From contig JAFLTI010000005.1 of assembly GCA_022510485.1 (NCBI GenBank), positions 1-64,000 on the forward strand: a stretch of 64,000 nucleotides of DNA, in the 5' to 3' direction. Both the position numbers and the translations under genes were made by a program. Below the pieces are notes generated by a model that saw only the letters and a list, made by a program, of their open reading frames with translations, did not search any database and was not told the origin of the DNA. Positions 1-7,588 of the stretch are shown here, piece after piece. Each line of letters begins with the position of its first letter. Position 1 is the first letter of the stretch. The stretch comes from Lentimicrobiaceae bacterium (lineage in GTDB: Bacteria > Bacteroidota > Bacteroidia > Bacteroidales > P3).

Positions 1-12
1 GGGTCTTTGGAA

Positions 13-128
13 CGGCAAAAGCCAAGCTTGCTTGGCGATACGCTCCGGCGCGGCAGAGACAAAGCTTGCTTTGGCTATGACGAGATGGAGCGTATCGTCA
101 GCCACGTTTACGTGGCTGGCTTTTGCCG
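13..128. repeat. Cloverleaf-like nested inverted repeats
   Basis: A closing stem pairs 13-24 with 117-128 (12 bp, perfect; CGGCAAAAGCCA). Inside lie a hairpin at 21-36 (GCCAAG/CTTGGC), a long arm pairing 36-46 with 87-97 (11 bp, perfect), a small hairpin at the tip of that arm at 60-73 (CAAAG/CTTTG), and a hairpin at 101-116 (7-bp stem GCCACGT, loop TT). If the closing stem uses only its outer 8 bp, all arms can form together. The structure lies downstream of the PAS gene stop on the minus strand. It is not a tRNA: no anticodon arm or T-loop is present. It could be an extragenic palindrome, a recombination site, or a folded transcript end; the sequence does not decide. Confidence 0.75.
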
Positions 129-173
129 AGGCGCCCTATCTTCAACGGAGCGAAGCGAAGTTAAAGATCCCTC

Positions 174-518
174 CTATACCTTTGGCTTGCGCACAAAGTG
201 CGGCATCTCAAACGGAATCTCCATCGAAAACTCCACCAAGCCCATAAATACACCCTTTTCGTACCAAGGCGTTTGGTAAATAAGTTTCTTTACGCCGTTC
301 TTCTCAACAGTATAGATATTGGTTTCCTGATTATCCAGCAGGCTTTGCAGCTTGGTGCGCGCCGGTTCGGGATGACAGTCGAGCACATTCTGCCCGATAA
401 TGCTTTCCTGTCCCGGTCTAAGGTTCACCGTTTTGGATTTTTGGTTCATTTCGATAATTTCTCCGTCTGCCTTGCAAACGGTAATCGCCACGTTCAGTTC
501 TTCAAAAATCTTGTCCAT
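174..518 (-). CDS. Small single-domain PAS protein
   Basis: A 114-residue protein that is essentially one PAS domain: an N-terminal helix (MDKIFEELNVAITV), the 'dangling' segment DGEIIEMN and a C-terminal sheet (VEKNGVKKLIYQTPWYE..GLVEFS). It has no kinase, GGDEF or membrane segment, so it probably senses a ligand or partners with another protein in the cytoplasm. It ends in a basic tail (PHFVRKPKV). The start lies 4 bp after the stop of the nucleotide-sugar dehydrogenase, so it is the last gene of a three-gene minus-strand operon. No function is inferred from that link. The family assignment comes from the fold pattern and is fairly safe; the ligand is unknown. Confidence 0.8.
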   Translation of the reverse strand: MDKIFEELNVAITVCKADGEIIEMNQKSKTVNLRPGQESIIGQNVLDCHPEPARTKLQSLLDNQETNIYTVEKNGVKKLIYQTPWYEKGVFMGLVEFSMEIPFEMPHFVRKPKV

Positions 519-522
519 AACT

Positions 523-1821
523 TTACAAGCTCCAGTATTCCAAAGTTTTTATCTTATTCCGGCAGATGCCTTTAACATCGGCAACCAAGCAGTTGTCCTC
601 ACTCAGCCAAGAACGGAAATCCGCTTCGCCCAGTTCGCGGTATTCTTTGTGCGCCACTGCCACCACCACCGCTTCGTATGCTTTTTCCTGAGGTTTGCGG
701 CAGAGTTCCATACCGTACATACACTTTACCGATTCGGCATCCGCCCTCGGGTCAACCACATCTACCTGCATGCCGTAATCCTTAAGTTCGTTGATGATGT
801 CCGCCACTTTTGAATTGCGTATATCGGCTACATCTTCCTTAAAGGTGATGCCCAGCACAAGAATCCTTCCGTTACGTATGGTTTTGCCCATCGAGATAAG
901 CCTCTTGACAATCTGCTTGCCCACATAGCCTCCCATCGAATCGTTTACAAAACGCCCGGCATTGATAACGTGCGGATGATATTTGAGTTCACGCGCCTTA
1001 TACACTAAATAGTAGGGATCCACCCCTATGCAGTGCCCGCCCACCAAGCCGGGGCTGAAAGGTAAAAAGTTCCATTTGGTTCCTGCCGCCTCCAGCACAT
1101 CGTAGGTATTGATGCCCATACGCCCAAAAATAATGGATAGCTCGTTCATCAGGGCGATATTTACGTCGCGCTGTATATTCTCTATAATCTTTGCCGATTC
1201 GGCAACCTTGATACAAGGTGCGTAATGTAAGCCCGCCTCCACCACCAGAGAGTAAACCTGCCCTATCAGCTGCAAGGCTTCTTCATCGCAAGCCGAAACA
1301 ATCTTGCGCGTATTGAAAAGGGTGTGTTTCTTATCGCCGGGATTTATCCTTTCGGGAGAATAGCCCACTTTGAAATCCGTTCCGCAACGAAGCCCCGAAA
1401 GCTTTTCGAGCAAAGGTACGCACTGCTCTTCGGTAACTCCCGGATAAACCGTTGATTCGTACACCACGTAATCGCCTTTTTTGAGAATACTGCCTATTGT
1501 GGCGGTAGCGGCGAGCAAGGGTTCCAGATCGGGATTGTTAAAAGAGTCGATGGGCGTGGGAACCGCCACGATATGAAACGAAGCCTGCGCCAAATCGCAA
1601 GATGAGTCGGTATAAACGATGTCGGTATCAGAAAAAGCCTCCGGCGGCAACTCGCCCGAAGTGTCTGAACCCTGCCTCAAGGCTTCGATATGCGGACTTG
1701 ACGTATCGAAACCTATCACGCTCAACTTTTTTGCCAGTGCCAAAGCCAAAGGCAAACCCACATACCCCAATCCGGTTACCGATATTTTGTTTTTCTTTTC
1801 GACAAAATCCGTAATTCCCAT
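523..1821 (-). CDS. UDP-N-acetylhexosamine 6-dehydrogenase (TviB/WbpO type)
   Basis: A 432-residue nucleotide-sugar dehydrogenase that oxidises C6 of a UDP-HexNAc to the uronic acid with NAD. The N-terminal Rossmann motif VTGLGYVGLPLA is at about residues 15-26. The catalytic cysteine is in GGHCIGVDPYY (about C264), and the YESTVYPG and YSPERINPGD motifs of the family are present. The combination LVGGHCIGVDPYYL..KARELKYHP fits the TviB/WbpO branch better than WecC, but exact substrate (GlcNAc or GalNAc) cannot be read. It starts 11 bp after the WbpB-like gene on the same strand. The pair would give UDP-HexNAcA and then its 3-keto derivative for capsule, LPS or a T9SS cargo-linking sugar. Confidence 0.88.
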   Translation of the reverse strand: MGITDFVEKKNKISVTGLGYVGLPLALALAKKLSVIGFDTSSPHIEALRQGSDTSGELPPEAFSDTDIVYTDSSCDLAQASFHIVAVPTPIDSFNNPDLEPLLAATATIGSILKKGDYVVYESTVYPGVTEEQCVPLLEKLSGLRCGTDFKVGYSPERINPGDKKHTLFNTRKIVSACDEEALQLIGQVYSLVVEAGLHYAPCIKVAESAKIIENIQRDVNIALMNELSIIFGRMGINTYDVLEAAGTKWNFLPFSPGLVGGHCIGVDPYYLVYKARELKYHPHVINAGRFVNDSMGGYVGKQIVKRLISMGKTIRNGRILVLGITFKEDVADIRNSKVADIINELKDYGMQVDVVDPRADAESVKCMYGMELCRKPQEKAYEAVVVAVAHKEYRELGEADFRSWLSEDNCLVADVKGICRNKIKTLEYWSL

Positions 1822-1832
1822 TTCACAATGTT

Positions 1833-2837
1833 TTAACGAAGTGAATAAATCCTTTCTATCATATCCACCACCAAACGGCCTTCCTCGGCTGTGGCAGTAA
1901 TGGCATCCGTTCTGCCTTGCAATACATCCACCACATTCTGAATAACATAATGATGATTCTGAGCCGAGCCTTTATAGCCGCCATAGTCGTTGCCCGGATT
2001 GGTGGGAGGCAACACCGGCATCGTATAGTCTTTTACGTGGCAATATTCCACCTTATCCATATACTGCCCTCCTATCTTTACGCTGCCGTTTTTCGCCACA
2101 ATCGTAAGCGAGCTTTCCAGATTTACGTCATACACCGCCGTGGAGTAATTGAAACACCCCATCCCTCCGCCTACAAAATTAAATTGCACCATACCCGAAT
2201 CCTCAAAGGCGGTCAGATCCTTGTGGCAGAAATCCTCAAAACGCGCCCTGATATCGGTAATGTCTCCGAACAACCATGCCATAATGTCTACAAAATGGCT
2301 GAACTGGGTATAGAGGGTGCCGCCGTCCATATCGGCAGAACCGTGCCAGCTGCCGGGGGTATAGTAGCGTTCGTCGCGGTTCCAATAACAGTTTATCTGC
2401 ACCATCTCTATTGCGCCTAAAATACCCGAATCCACCAAGGATTTAATCCATACCGAGGGAGGCGAATAGCGGTTCTGCATAACGCAAAACACCTTTTTGT
2501 CCGTTCTTCGGGAGGTTTCTACAATCCTGTCGGCATCGCGCTTAGAAAGTGCCATCGGTTTTTCCACCACCACGTGGGCACCGTATTCCATAGCCTGCAC
2601 GGCAAAATCGGCGTGCAATCCATTGGGAACACATATATTGACCACATCCAAGCCGGCTTCCTCTTTCAACATTCGGGTATAATCCGCATAAAAAGCAGCC
2701 CGATAAGCATCTACGCCTAAGGTTTCTTTAGGTCTTATATCGCACAATGCCTGTAGCCTGCAAGCCTCGTTGGCGGCAATCATAGCCGCATGACGCTTGC
2801 CTATATAGCCACAGCCCACAATTCCAAAGTTTATCAT
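1833..2837 (-). CDS. Gfo/Idh/MocA oxidoreductase, WbpB-like
   Basis: A 334-residue NAD(P)-dependent sugar oxidoreductase. The N-terminal Rossmann loop GCGYIGKRHA is at residues 8-17, and the family EKP motif (VVEKPMAL) is at 92-94. The conserved GGTLYTQFSHFVDIM follows, with likely catalytic H181 and D184. This is the pattern of WbpB/GnnA-type enzymes that oxidise C3 of UDP-GlcNAc(A) before amination. It is the first gene of the operon with the 6-dehydrogenase and the PAS gene. No aminotransferase or acetyltransferase follows in this window, so the later steps must be encoded elsewhere. A weak -7 box (TAACTTTA, 2856-2863, minus strand) precedes it. Confidence 0.82.
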   Translation of the reverse strand: MINFGIVGCGYIGKRHAAMIAANEACRLQALCDIRPKETLGVDAYRAAFYADYTRMLKEEAGLDVVNICVPNGLHADFAVQAMEYGAHVVVEKPMALSKRDADRIVETSRRTDKKVFCVMQNRYSPPSVWIKSLVDSGILGAIEMVQINCYWNRDERYYTPGSWHGSADMDGGTLYTQFSHFVDIMAWLFGDITDIRARFEDFCHKDLTAFEDSGMVQFNFVGGGMGCFNYSTAVYDVNLESSLTIVAKNGSVKIGGQYMDKVEYCHVKDYTMPVLPPTNPGNDYGGYKGSAQNHHYVIQNVVDVLQGRTDAITATAEEGRLVVDMIERIYSLR

Positions 2838-2880
2838 ACGTGTGTAAAAAGCGGGTAAAGTTACACATTTTCAAGCCACG

Positions 2881-2910
2881 TTGTTTGAACAAGTATTTTC
2901 AATAACTTTG
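2881..2910 (+). promoter_or_regulatory. dapD promoter, nearly leaderless
   Basis: TTG (2881-2883), 19 bp, then TAACTTTG (2903-2910) match the Bacteroidota TTTG-N19-TAnnTTTG promoter. The dapD ATG begins only 7 bp after the box, so the transcript would have almost no leader. A weaker opposing box lies at 2856-2863, so the gap holds divergent promoters. Confidence 0.65.
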
Positions 2911-2916
2911 TAACTT

Positions 2917-3723
2917 ATGGAATCGCTCAAAACGTATATTGAAGAGGCATGGGAAAACCGCGCTCTATTGCAGCAAAAAAACCACGCCCAAGCTGTGCGG
3001 GAGGCTGTGGAACTTTTGGACCAAGGCAAACTCCGCGTAATGAATCCCGAAACATGGGAGGTAAACGCATGGGTAAAGAAAGCGGTGGTGCTGTTTTTTC
3101 CCTTATCGGATATGCAGGTAACGGAAATCGGACCTTTTGAGTTTTTTGATAAAATTCCCCTCAAGAAGAACCTTAAGCAAGCCGGAGTCCGCGTGGTTCC
3201 GCACGGTATTGCGCGTTACGGCTCCTTTTTGGAAGCCGGGGCGGTGATGATGCCCTCTTATGTGAACATTGGCGCCTATGTGGGTTCGGGAACAATGGTG
3301 GATACATGGGCTACGGTGGGTTCTTGCGCTCAAATCGGAAAGAACGTGCATCTGAGCGGAGGCGTAGGTATAGGAGGGGTACTGGAACCTGTAATGGCGC
3401 AGCCGGTGGTGGTGGAAGACGATTGCTTTATCGGTTCTCGCTGTATTGTTGTAGAGGGCGTGCATATAGGCAAACAAGCCGTATTGGGAGCCAATGTATG
3501 CCTTACCCGCTCCACCCATATCATTGACGTAAGCGGCAAAGAGCCACGTATCTATAAAGGTGAGGTTCCTCCGCGCTCGGTAGTGATTCCCGGCATGATG
3601 CCCAAGGAATTTCCCGCCGGTACCTACCAAGTGCCCTGCGCCCTGATTATCGGGCAACGAAAGGAATCTACCGATACCAAAACCACGCTGAACGAAGCCT
3701 TGCGCGACTTTAATATTGCTTGA
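2917..3723 (+). CDS. dapD: 2,3,4,5-tetrahydropyridine-2,6-dicarboxylate N-succinyltransferase
   Basis: A 268-residue cytoplasmic enzyme of lysine/diaminopimelate synthesis that transfers succinyl from succinyl-CoA to tetrahydrodipicolinate. The N-terminal helical domain runs to about residue 95 and contains RVMNPETWEVNAWVKKAV. It is followed by a left-handed beta-helix of hexapeptide repeats (VNIGAYVGSGTMVDTWATVGS, CIVVEGVHIGKQAVLGANV). The length matches the family. The start at 2917 keeps the conserved N-terminal helix and no better upstream start exists. The thioredoxin gene follows 15 bp downstream. It implies the succinylase branch of meso-DAP synthesis, whereas many Bacteroidota use DapL; this is worth knowing but not a contradiction. 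Confidence 0.93.
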   Translation: MESLKTYIEEAWENRALLQQKNHAQAVREAVELLDQGKLRVMNPETWEVNAWVKKAVVLFFPLSDMQVTEIGPFEFFDKIPLKKNLKQAGVRVVPHGIARYGSFLEAGAVMMPSYVNIGAYVGSGTMVDTWATVGSCAQIGKNVHLSGGVGIGGVLEPVMAQPVVVEDDCFIGSRCIVVEGVHIGKQAVLGANVCLTRSTHIIDVSGKEPRIYKGEVPPRSVVIPGMMPKEFPAGTYQVPCALIIGQRKESTDTKTTLNEALRDFNIA

Positions 3724-3738
3724 TAAATATAACCCGCT

Positions 3739-4179
3739 ATGAAACGCATATTCTTATTGACGACCGCACTCTTTATGACCGCCTGCCTTTGGAGGTGTTC
3801 GGCGCAGACTCCCTCGCAGGTGAAATACCTGAGTACCGCCGACTTTCTGAAAAAAGTGTACGACTATAAAGCAAACCCTGATACTTGGACCTATAAGGGC
3901 GAGTTGCCCTGCCTTATCGATTTCTATGCCGATTGGTGCCGTCCCTGCAGGATGATGGCTCCCATTATGGAAGAATTGGCGGCTCAATACCAAGGTCAGG
4001 TTATCTTTTACAAAGTGAACGTAGATGTAGAAAAGGAACTTTCGGCAGCTTTCGGCATACAAAGCATACCCAGTCTATTATTTGTACCCCTCAATGGGCA
4101 GCCTGCCATGAACGCCGGCGTTTTGCCCAAAGAACAGCTCAACTCCTATATCCAATCGTTTATTCTCGGTAATAAATAA
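3739..4179 (+). CDS. Exported thioredoxin-fold protein
   Basis: A 146-residue thioredoxin with an N-terminal export signal (MKRIFLLTTALFMTACLW). The active site WCRPC is at residues 66-70 within a typical FYADWCRPCRMMAP segment, and a cis-proline region (QSIPSLLFVP) follows. It should act as a periplasmic disulfide reductase or oxidoreductase. The signal region contains two cysteines (C16, C20). FMTAC resembles a lipobox, so it may be a lipoprotein, but a cleaved signal ending near CSAQ is equally possible. It shares the dapD transcript and ends before a strong bidirectional terminator. Confidence 0.88.
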   Translation: MKRIFLLTTALFMTACLWRCSAQTPSQVKYLSTADFLKKVYDYKANPDTWTYKGELPCLIDFYADWCRPCRMMAPIMEELAAQYQGQVIFYKVNVDVEKELSAAFGIQSIPSLLFVPLNGQPAMNAGVLPKEQLNSYIQSFILGNK

Positions 4180-4211
4180 ATCCACCTCCCTCTTTCGGCG
4201 GAGTGGATAAA

Positions 4212-4247
4212 AACAAAAGATGCGCCCATTCGGGCGCATCTTTTGTT
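4212..4247. terminator. Bidirectional terminator
   Basis: A 16-bp perfect stem pairs AACAAAAGATGCGCCC (4212-4227) with its complement at 4232-4247 around a 4-nt loop, flanked by A/T runs on both sides. It lies between the convergent thioredoxin and subtilase genes and can end both transcripts. Confidence 0.88.
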
Positions 4248-4270
4248 AAAGGCTGAGGCTATCGAGTATC

Positions 4271-7200
4271 TTAGCGGCGAACCAACTTAAAGACCTCAAC
4301 CCTGTCTTTTCTGATAAAACGCAGGTAATAAACACCCGAAGGCTCACGGCTCAAATCAAGACGGCAACTCTGCCCCTTGGCTATTTCCCGCTCAAGCAAC
4401 TTGGCTCCAATCGGAGAAAACACATCTACTTTTGCCGCTACCGAAGATTCTATCACCGCATATCCGTCGGTGGGATTGGGGTAGACTCTAAATACCTCTT
4501 CTTGTTCGGATTCAATGCCTGTCTTTTTTGCAAAATCGGCATAAATCGTTACGTCTTCTTTAAGTTCGTAACCACGCAAGGCTTTGGTGTCGCCATCCCA
4601 CCACGCAACAAAATGATAGTCGTTATCGGCTTCCGCGTCTAAAATCAGCGTACTGCCTATCGGCAAAGAATCTCCCGATTTCACGATTTCCTGACCATGC
4701 CTTACCGTTATTGTACCTCCGGGATTCTGCTCCATACGAACAATAGCCGTTTCGACTTCAAGTTTTTCGTCTGCCTCGAAAGTGGCATAAATCTCTACGT
4801 CTTCTTTAAGTTCGTAACCACGCAAGGCTTTGGTGTCGCCATCCCACCACGCAACAAAATGATAGTCGTTATCGGCTTCCGCGTCTAAAATCAGCGTACT
4901 GCCTATCGGCAAAGAATCTCCCGATTTCACGATTTCCTGACCATGCCTTACCGTTATTGTACCTCCGGGATTCTGCTCCATACGAACAATAGCCATTTCG
5001 GGTTCGGGTTCAGGATCGGGATCAGGCTTTTCGTCTGCCTCAAAAGTGGCATAAATCTCTACGTCTTCCGTGAGTTCGTATTCACGTATCTCTTCGGTAT
5101 CTCCATCCCACCACGCAACAAAATGATAGCCCTCTTCGGCATCCGCCAACATATATATCATGCTGCCTTTAACTACCTCGTCGCCGGATTCCACCGCCTT
5201 ACCGTCTGCATATTCCACTTCGATAATACCGCCCTGCCGCTGTTCTATCCGCACCACTACCGTTTCGGGTTCGGGTTCAGGCTCTTCCGCCTCATCTTCT
5301 GCCTCTAAATATAGCAATCCCGCCAAGGCATCCACTTTGCCGTATCCCCATGTAGTATTCGGATTGGTACGTGCTTCAAGCCCTGTATAACTATCGTTGG
5401 TTGCCGTTTGGGAAAGCAATTTTTTAAGTTTGGCTATATTCAGCGTAGGGTCTTTTTGTAGAAAAAGCGCCACGATACCGGCTACGGCGGGAGAAGCCAT
5501 AGAAGTACCTTGTTCAAGCACCCAAGGATAAGTTTTGCCGCTTAGCGTGGTGTTGGCAATTAAACTGTTTGCACTTATATTATTTTTATTATAACTGTTG
5601 CCAGACGAAACAATACCCGCACCGGGAGCGGCTATATCGGGTTTGTTGACACCGTTTGCCAAAGGTCCCCGACTGGAAAAAGAGGATATGTCATTCTCGT
5701 CTCCAACAGAAGAAGGATTTCCGTACCAGTACGTCTCTCCCGTAGAAATCTGCCACGTAGTGCGTGTGTTGTATGCCGCCACAGACAGCACGCTTTGAGA
5801 GGCGGCAATGTTGGCACTGTGCGTATATTCGGTATTTCCTCTGTCAAATTCGCCCGATTGGAGCCAAGCATGGATGCCTGCCTCGTCATTTACCGGCTGA
5901 AACTGCACCATTATATCGTAGCCTTGTCTAATGGCTGTAGAAGCCTCCAACGATATGAGTACGTGCGGTTGCCCATTATTTTGATAGGTTTCGCAATCGG
6001 CATTGACAACAGCCAAAACCGTATCTCCGCTCTTGATTTCCTTTCTGCCTCCCGTTCCGTTAGACTGATAAGTAGCATATGCCACCGACTGGCTGTTTGA
6101 CATTACCGCGACAAAAACTACAAAATGCTTTTTGTTACTGCTCCAACAGTCTATATAGGTGCTTTGCGTATTATCCAGATCGAGATAGGTGGAAGCCGCA
6201 TTATTTGTTGTTGTACTTGCCTGATAATGCAGTTTGGTATCGCCGCTGTTGCCTGCGCTGGCAACTAACAGAAAGCCGTCGCGCACAATCTTGTCGCAAG
6301 CCAAATCAAAGGCATCCGTTCCATCGTGAGGTCCTATATTGCTTCCTAAGCTCATGTTTACCACACAAGGCTTGTTTTGAGCGGCAGCATACTTTTCTAT
6401 ATAGGAAATACCGTCAAGGATACCCGAGTTATACATATTGGTCGCCACAAAAATCAAATCGCTGCCGGGCGCCATTCCCTTGTAAACGGTTCCGGCACCC
6501 GAACCGCCAGCCGTTCCAGCCACATGGGTAGCGTGCGTTCCATAATCTTGATCATGGGCAGCGGCGAGAATGGCATCCGTGCCTGTATATTCTGCCCCGT
6601 AACTATAGCCGGAAGGTTTGCTTCCCGACGCGCTCTGATCCCATACCTTCTTGACCCGATAGGTAGATTTATTGGCCGGGTCGGAATAAAAGGTGGGATG
6701 GGTGTAATCGAAACCCAAGTCGATAATGCCCAACAAAACGCCTGTGCCGTCGTAGGCTTGTTTGAGACCGTTGCTATTATAACTTTCCTGTACCCGATCC
6801 ACTTTATTTGCTTTACGGCTCTTGTCGTTATGCAGCTGATTTTTCAAAGAGGCACTGATCCGCACAACTCCTCCGATAGCGGTAATCTGCGTGGCTGCAT
6901 CCAGCGGAATAAGCCCTGTGCAGATACCTTCAAGCCGGGTTTGCACCTCAAATCCCAAAGCCTCGGCTTGTACCAGCACATCTTCTCCTTCATATTCCAA
7001 GAAAACGGGCAGATAAGCCCGGATTGTCTTGGCTTTTGAAATCTGCTGCATGCCGAAATCGTCTTTAAGGCGTTGTTCCAGCTCGCCGCTTTTGGACTTT
7101 TGATTTTGGTATTGCCTGTAAAGGGATAGAAAAAGCCTCCCTTCGGCATTCCATTTGTCGATACCCAGTATCGGGTCTTCTCCTTTTTCATTCTTTTCTT

Positions 7201-7312
7201 GCAAAGGCAAGGGATCTACAAGACGGCTCCTGACGGGATCTTGGGCTTGAACGCTCCAAACGAATAGAACCAATGCCCCAAAAGCCGAAAGAACTTTCAG
7301 AAATTGTTTCAT
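4271..7312 (-). CDS. T9SS-secreted subtilisin-like (S8) serine protease
   Basis: A 1013-residue secreted protease. Signal peptide at residues 1-23 (ending WSVQAQ). The S8 catalytic triad is D198 (GIIDLGFDYTHP), H260 (GTHATHVAG) and S604 (GTSMASP), with the oxyanion-region SSRGP/AAPG motifs before the serine. A PA-like or insert region separates H and S. After residue 680 there is an acidic E/P linker, then three InlB-B-like repeats ending HFVAWWDGDT..YATFEADEK; the last two are nearly identical. The C-terminal 80 residues (VYPNPTDG..LSREPSGVYYLRF..FKLVRR) form a type A T9SS sorting domain. It is likely surface-bound or released and digests proteins for nutrition or processing. A weak -7 element may lie near 7340-7351. 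Confidence 0.92.
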   Translation of the reverse strand: MKQFLKVLSAFGALVLFVWSVQAQDPVRSRLVDPLPLQEKNEKGEDPILGIDKWNAEGRLFLSLYRQYQNQKSKSGELEQRLKDDFGMQQISKAKTIRAYLPVFLEYEGEDVLVQAEALGFEVQTRLEGICTGLIPLDAATQITAIGGVVRISASLKNQLHNDKSRKANKVDRVQESYNSNGLKQAYDGTGVLLGIIDLGFDYTHPTFYSDPANKSTYRVKKVWDQSASGSKPSGYSYGAEYTGTDAILAAAHDQDYGTHATHVAGTAGGSGAGTVYKGMAPGSDLIFVATNMYNSGILDGISYIEKYAAAQNKPCVVNMSLGSNIGPHDGTDAFDLACDKIVRDGFLLVASAGNSGDTKLHYQASTTTNNAASTYLDLDNTQSTYIDCWSSNKKHFVVFVAVMSNSQSVAYATYQSNGTGGRKEIKSGDTVLAVVNADCETYQNNGQPHVLISLEASTAIRQGYDIMVQFQPVNDEAGIHAWLQSGEFDRGNTEYTHSANIAASQSVLSVAAYNTRTTWQISTGETYWYGNPSSVGDENDISSFSSRGPLANGVNKPDIAAPGAGIVSSGNSYNKNNISANSLIANTTLSGKTYPWVLEQGTSMASPAVAGIVALFLQKDPTLNIAKLKKLLSQTATNDSYTGLEARTNPNTTWGYGKVDALAGLLYLEAEDEAEEPEPEPETVVVRIEQRQGGIIEVEYADGKAVESGDEVVKGSMIYMLADAEEGYHFVAWWDGDTEEIREYELTEDVEIYATFEADEKPDPDPEPEPEMAIVRMEQNPGGTITVRHGQEIVKSGDSLPIGSTLILDAEADNDYHFVAWWDGDTKALRGYELKEDVEIYATFEADEKLEVETAIVRMEQNPGGTITVRHGQEIVKSGDSLPIGSTLILDAEADNDYHFVAWWDGDTKALRGYELKEDVTIYADFAKKTGIESEQEEVFRVYPNPTDGYAVIESSVAAKVDVFSPIGAKLLEREIAKGQSCRLDLSREPSGVYYLRFIRKDRVEVFKLVRR
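4550..4994. repeat. 199-bp perfect tandem duplication in the protease gene
   Basis: 4550-4748 and 4796-4994 are identical at DNA level (199 bp), with a period of 246 bp (82 codons). They encode the second and third InlB-like repeat of the S8 protease. A third, older copy (about 5040-5260) is only similar. Synonymous identity indicates recent duplication or ongoing gene conversion. Confidence 0.93.
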
Positions 7313-7387
7313 GTCGCGTATGTGTTTCGGTTATACAAGCGTAAATATACCAATTTTTTACAATACGCGAATCGGGTGTACGCTGAT

Positions 7388-7430
7388 ATAAAAAAACAGA
7401 GGAGGAGCGATAATCGCTCCTCCTCTGTTG
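7388..7430 (-). terminator. Rho-independent terminator of tRNA-Asp
   Basis: A 16-bp perfect stem (7395-7410 with 7414-7429, AACAGAGGAGGAGCGA) has a 3-nt loop and, on the minus strand, is followed by a T run at 7396-7391. It sits directly downstream of tRNA-Asp. Confidence 0.9.
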
Positions 7431-7431
7431 G

Positions 7432-7505
7432 CGGTCCGGACGAGACTCGAACTCGCGACCCCATGCGTGACAGGCATGTATTCTAACCAACTGAACTACC
7501 GGACC
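7432..7505 (-). tRNA. tRNA-Asp (GTC)
   Basis: A 74-nt cloverleaf. The acceptor stem GGTCCGG pairs with CCGGACC, with discriminator G at 7432. The D arm contains AGTTGGTTAGAAT, the anticodon loop reads CTGTCAC (anticodon GTC), and the T arm has GTTCGAGTC. CCA is not encoded. It is a single-gene transcript with its own promoter and terminator. Confidence 0.96.
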
Positions 7506-7526
7506 TGCTCTCTTGAATTGAGGCTG

Positions 7527-7557
7527 CAAAGATACGCATATTTTTGAAATCTCCAAA
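7527..7557 (-). promoter_or_regulatory. tRNA-Asp promoter
   Basis: On the minus strand TTTG (7557-7554), exactly 19 bp, then TATCTTTG (7534-7527): a perfect Bacteroidota housekeeping promoter about 22 bp upstream of the tRNA. Confidence 0.82.
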
Positions 7558-7588
7558 CAAAAAATTTGCAGTCTCAGACAAAAGTTTC

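Noticed and set aside
13-128. tRNA or tmRNA gene
   Set aside because: Arms do not match tRNA lengths; no anticodon loop, T-loop or tag frame.
13-128. Integron attC site
   Set aside because: No RYYYAAC/GTTRRRY core sites at the ends and no integrase seen.
7-279. Open frame of 90 codons on the plus strand
   Set aside because: It crosses the palindromic region and the end of the PAS gene on the other strand; composition is unlike a protein.
6079-7039. Long plus-strand frames inside the S8 protease
   Set aside because: Antisense shadows of a well-supported protease.
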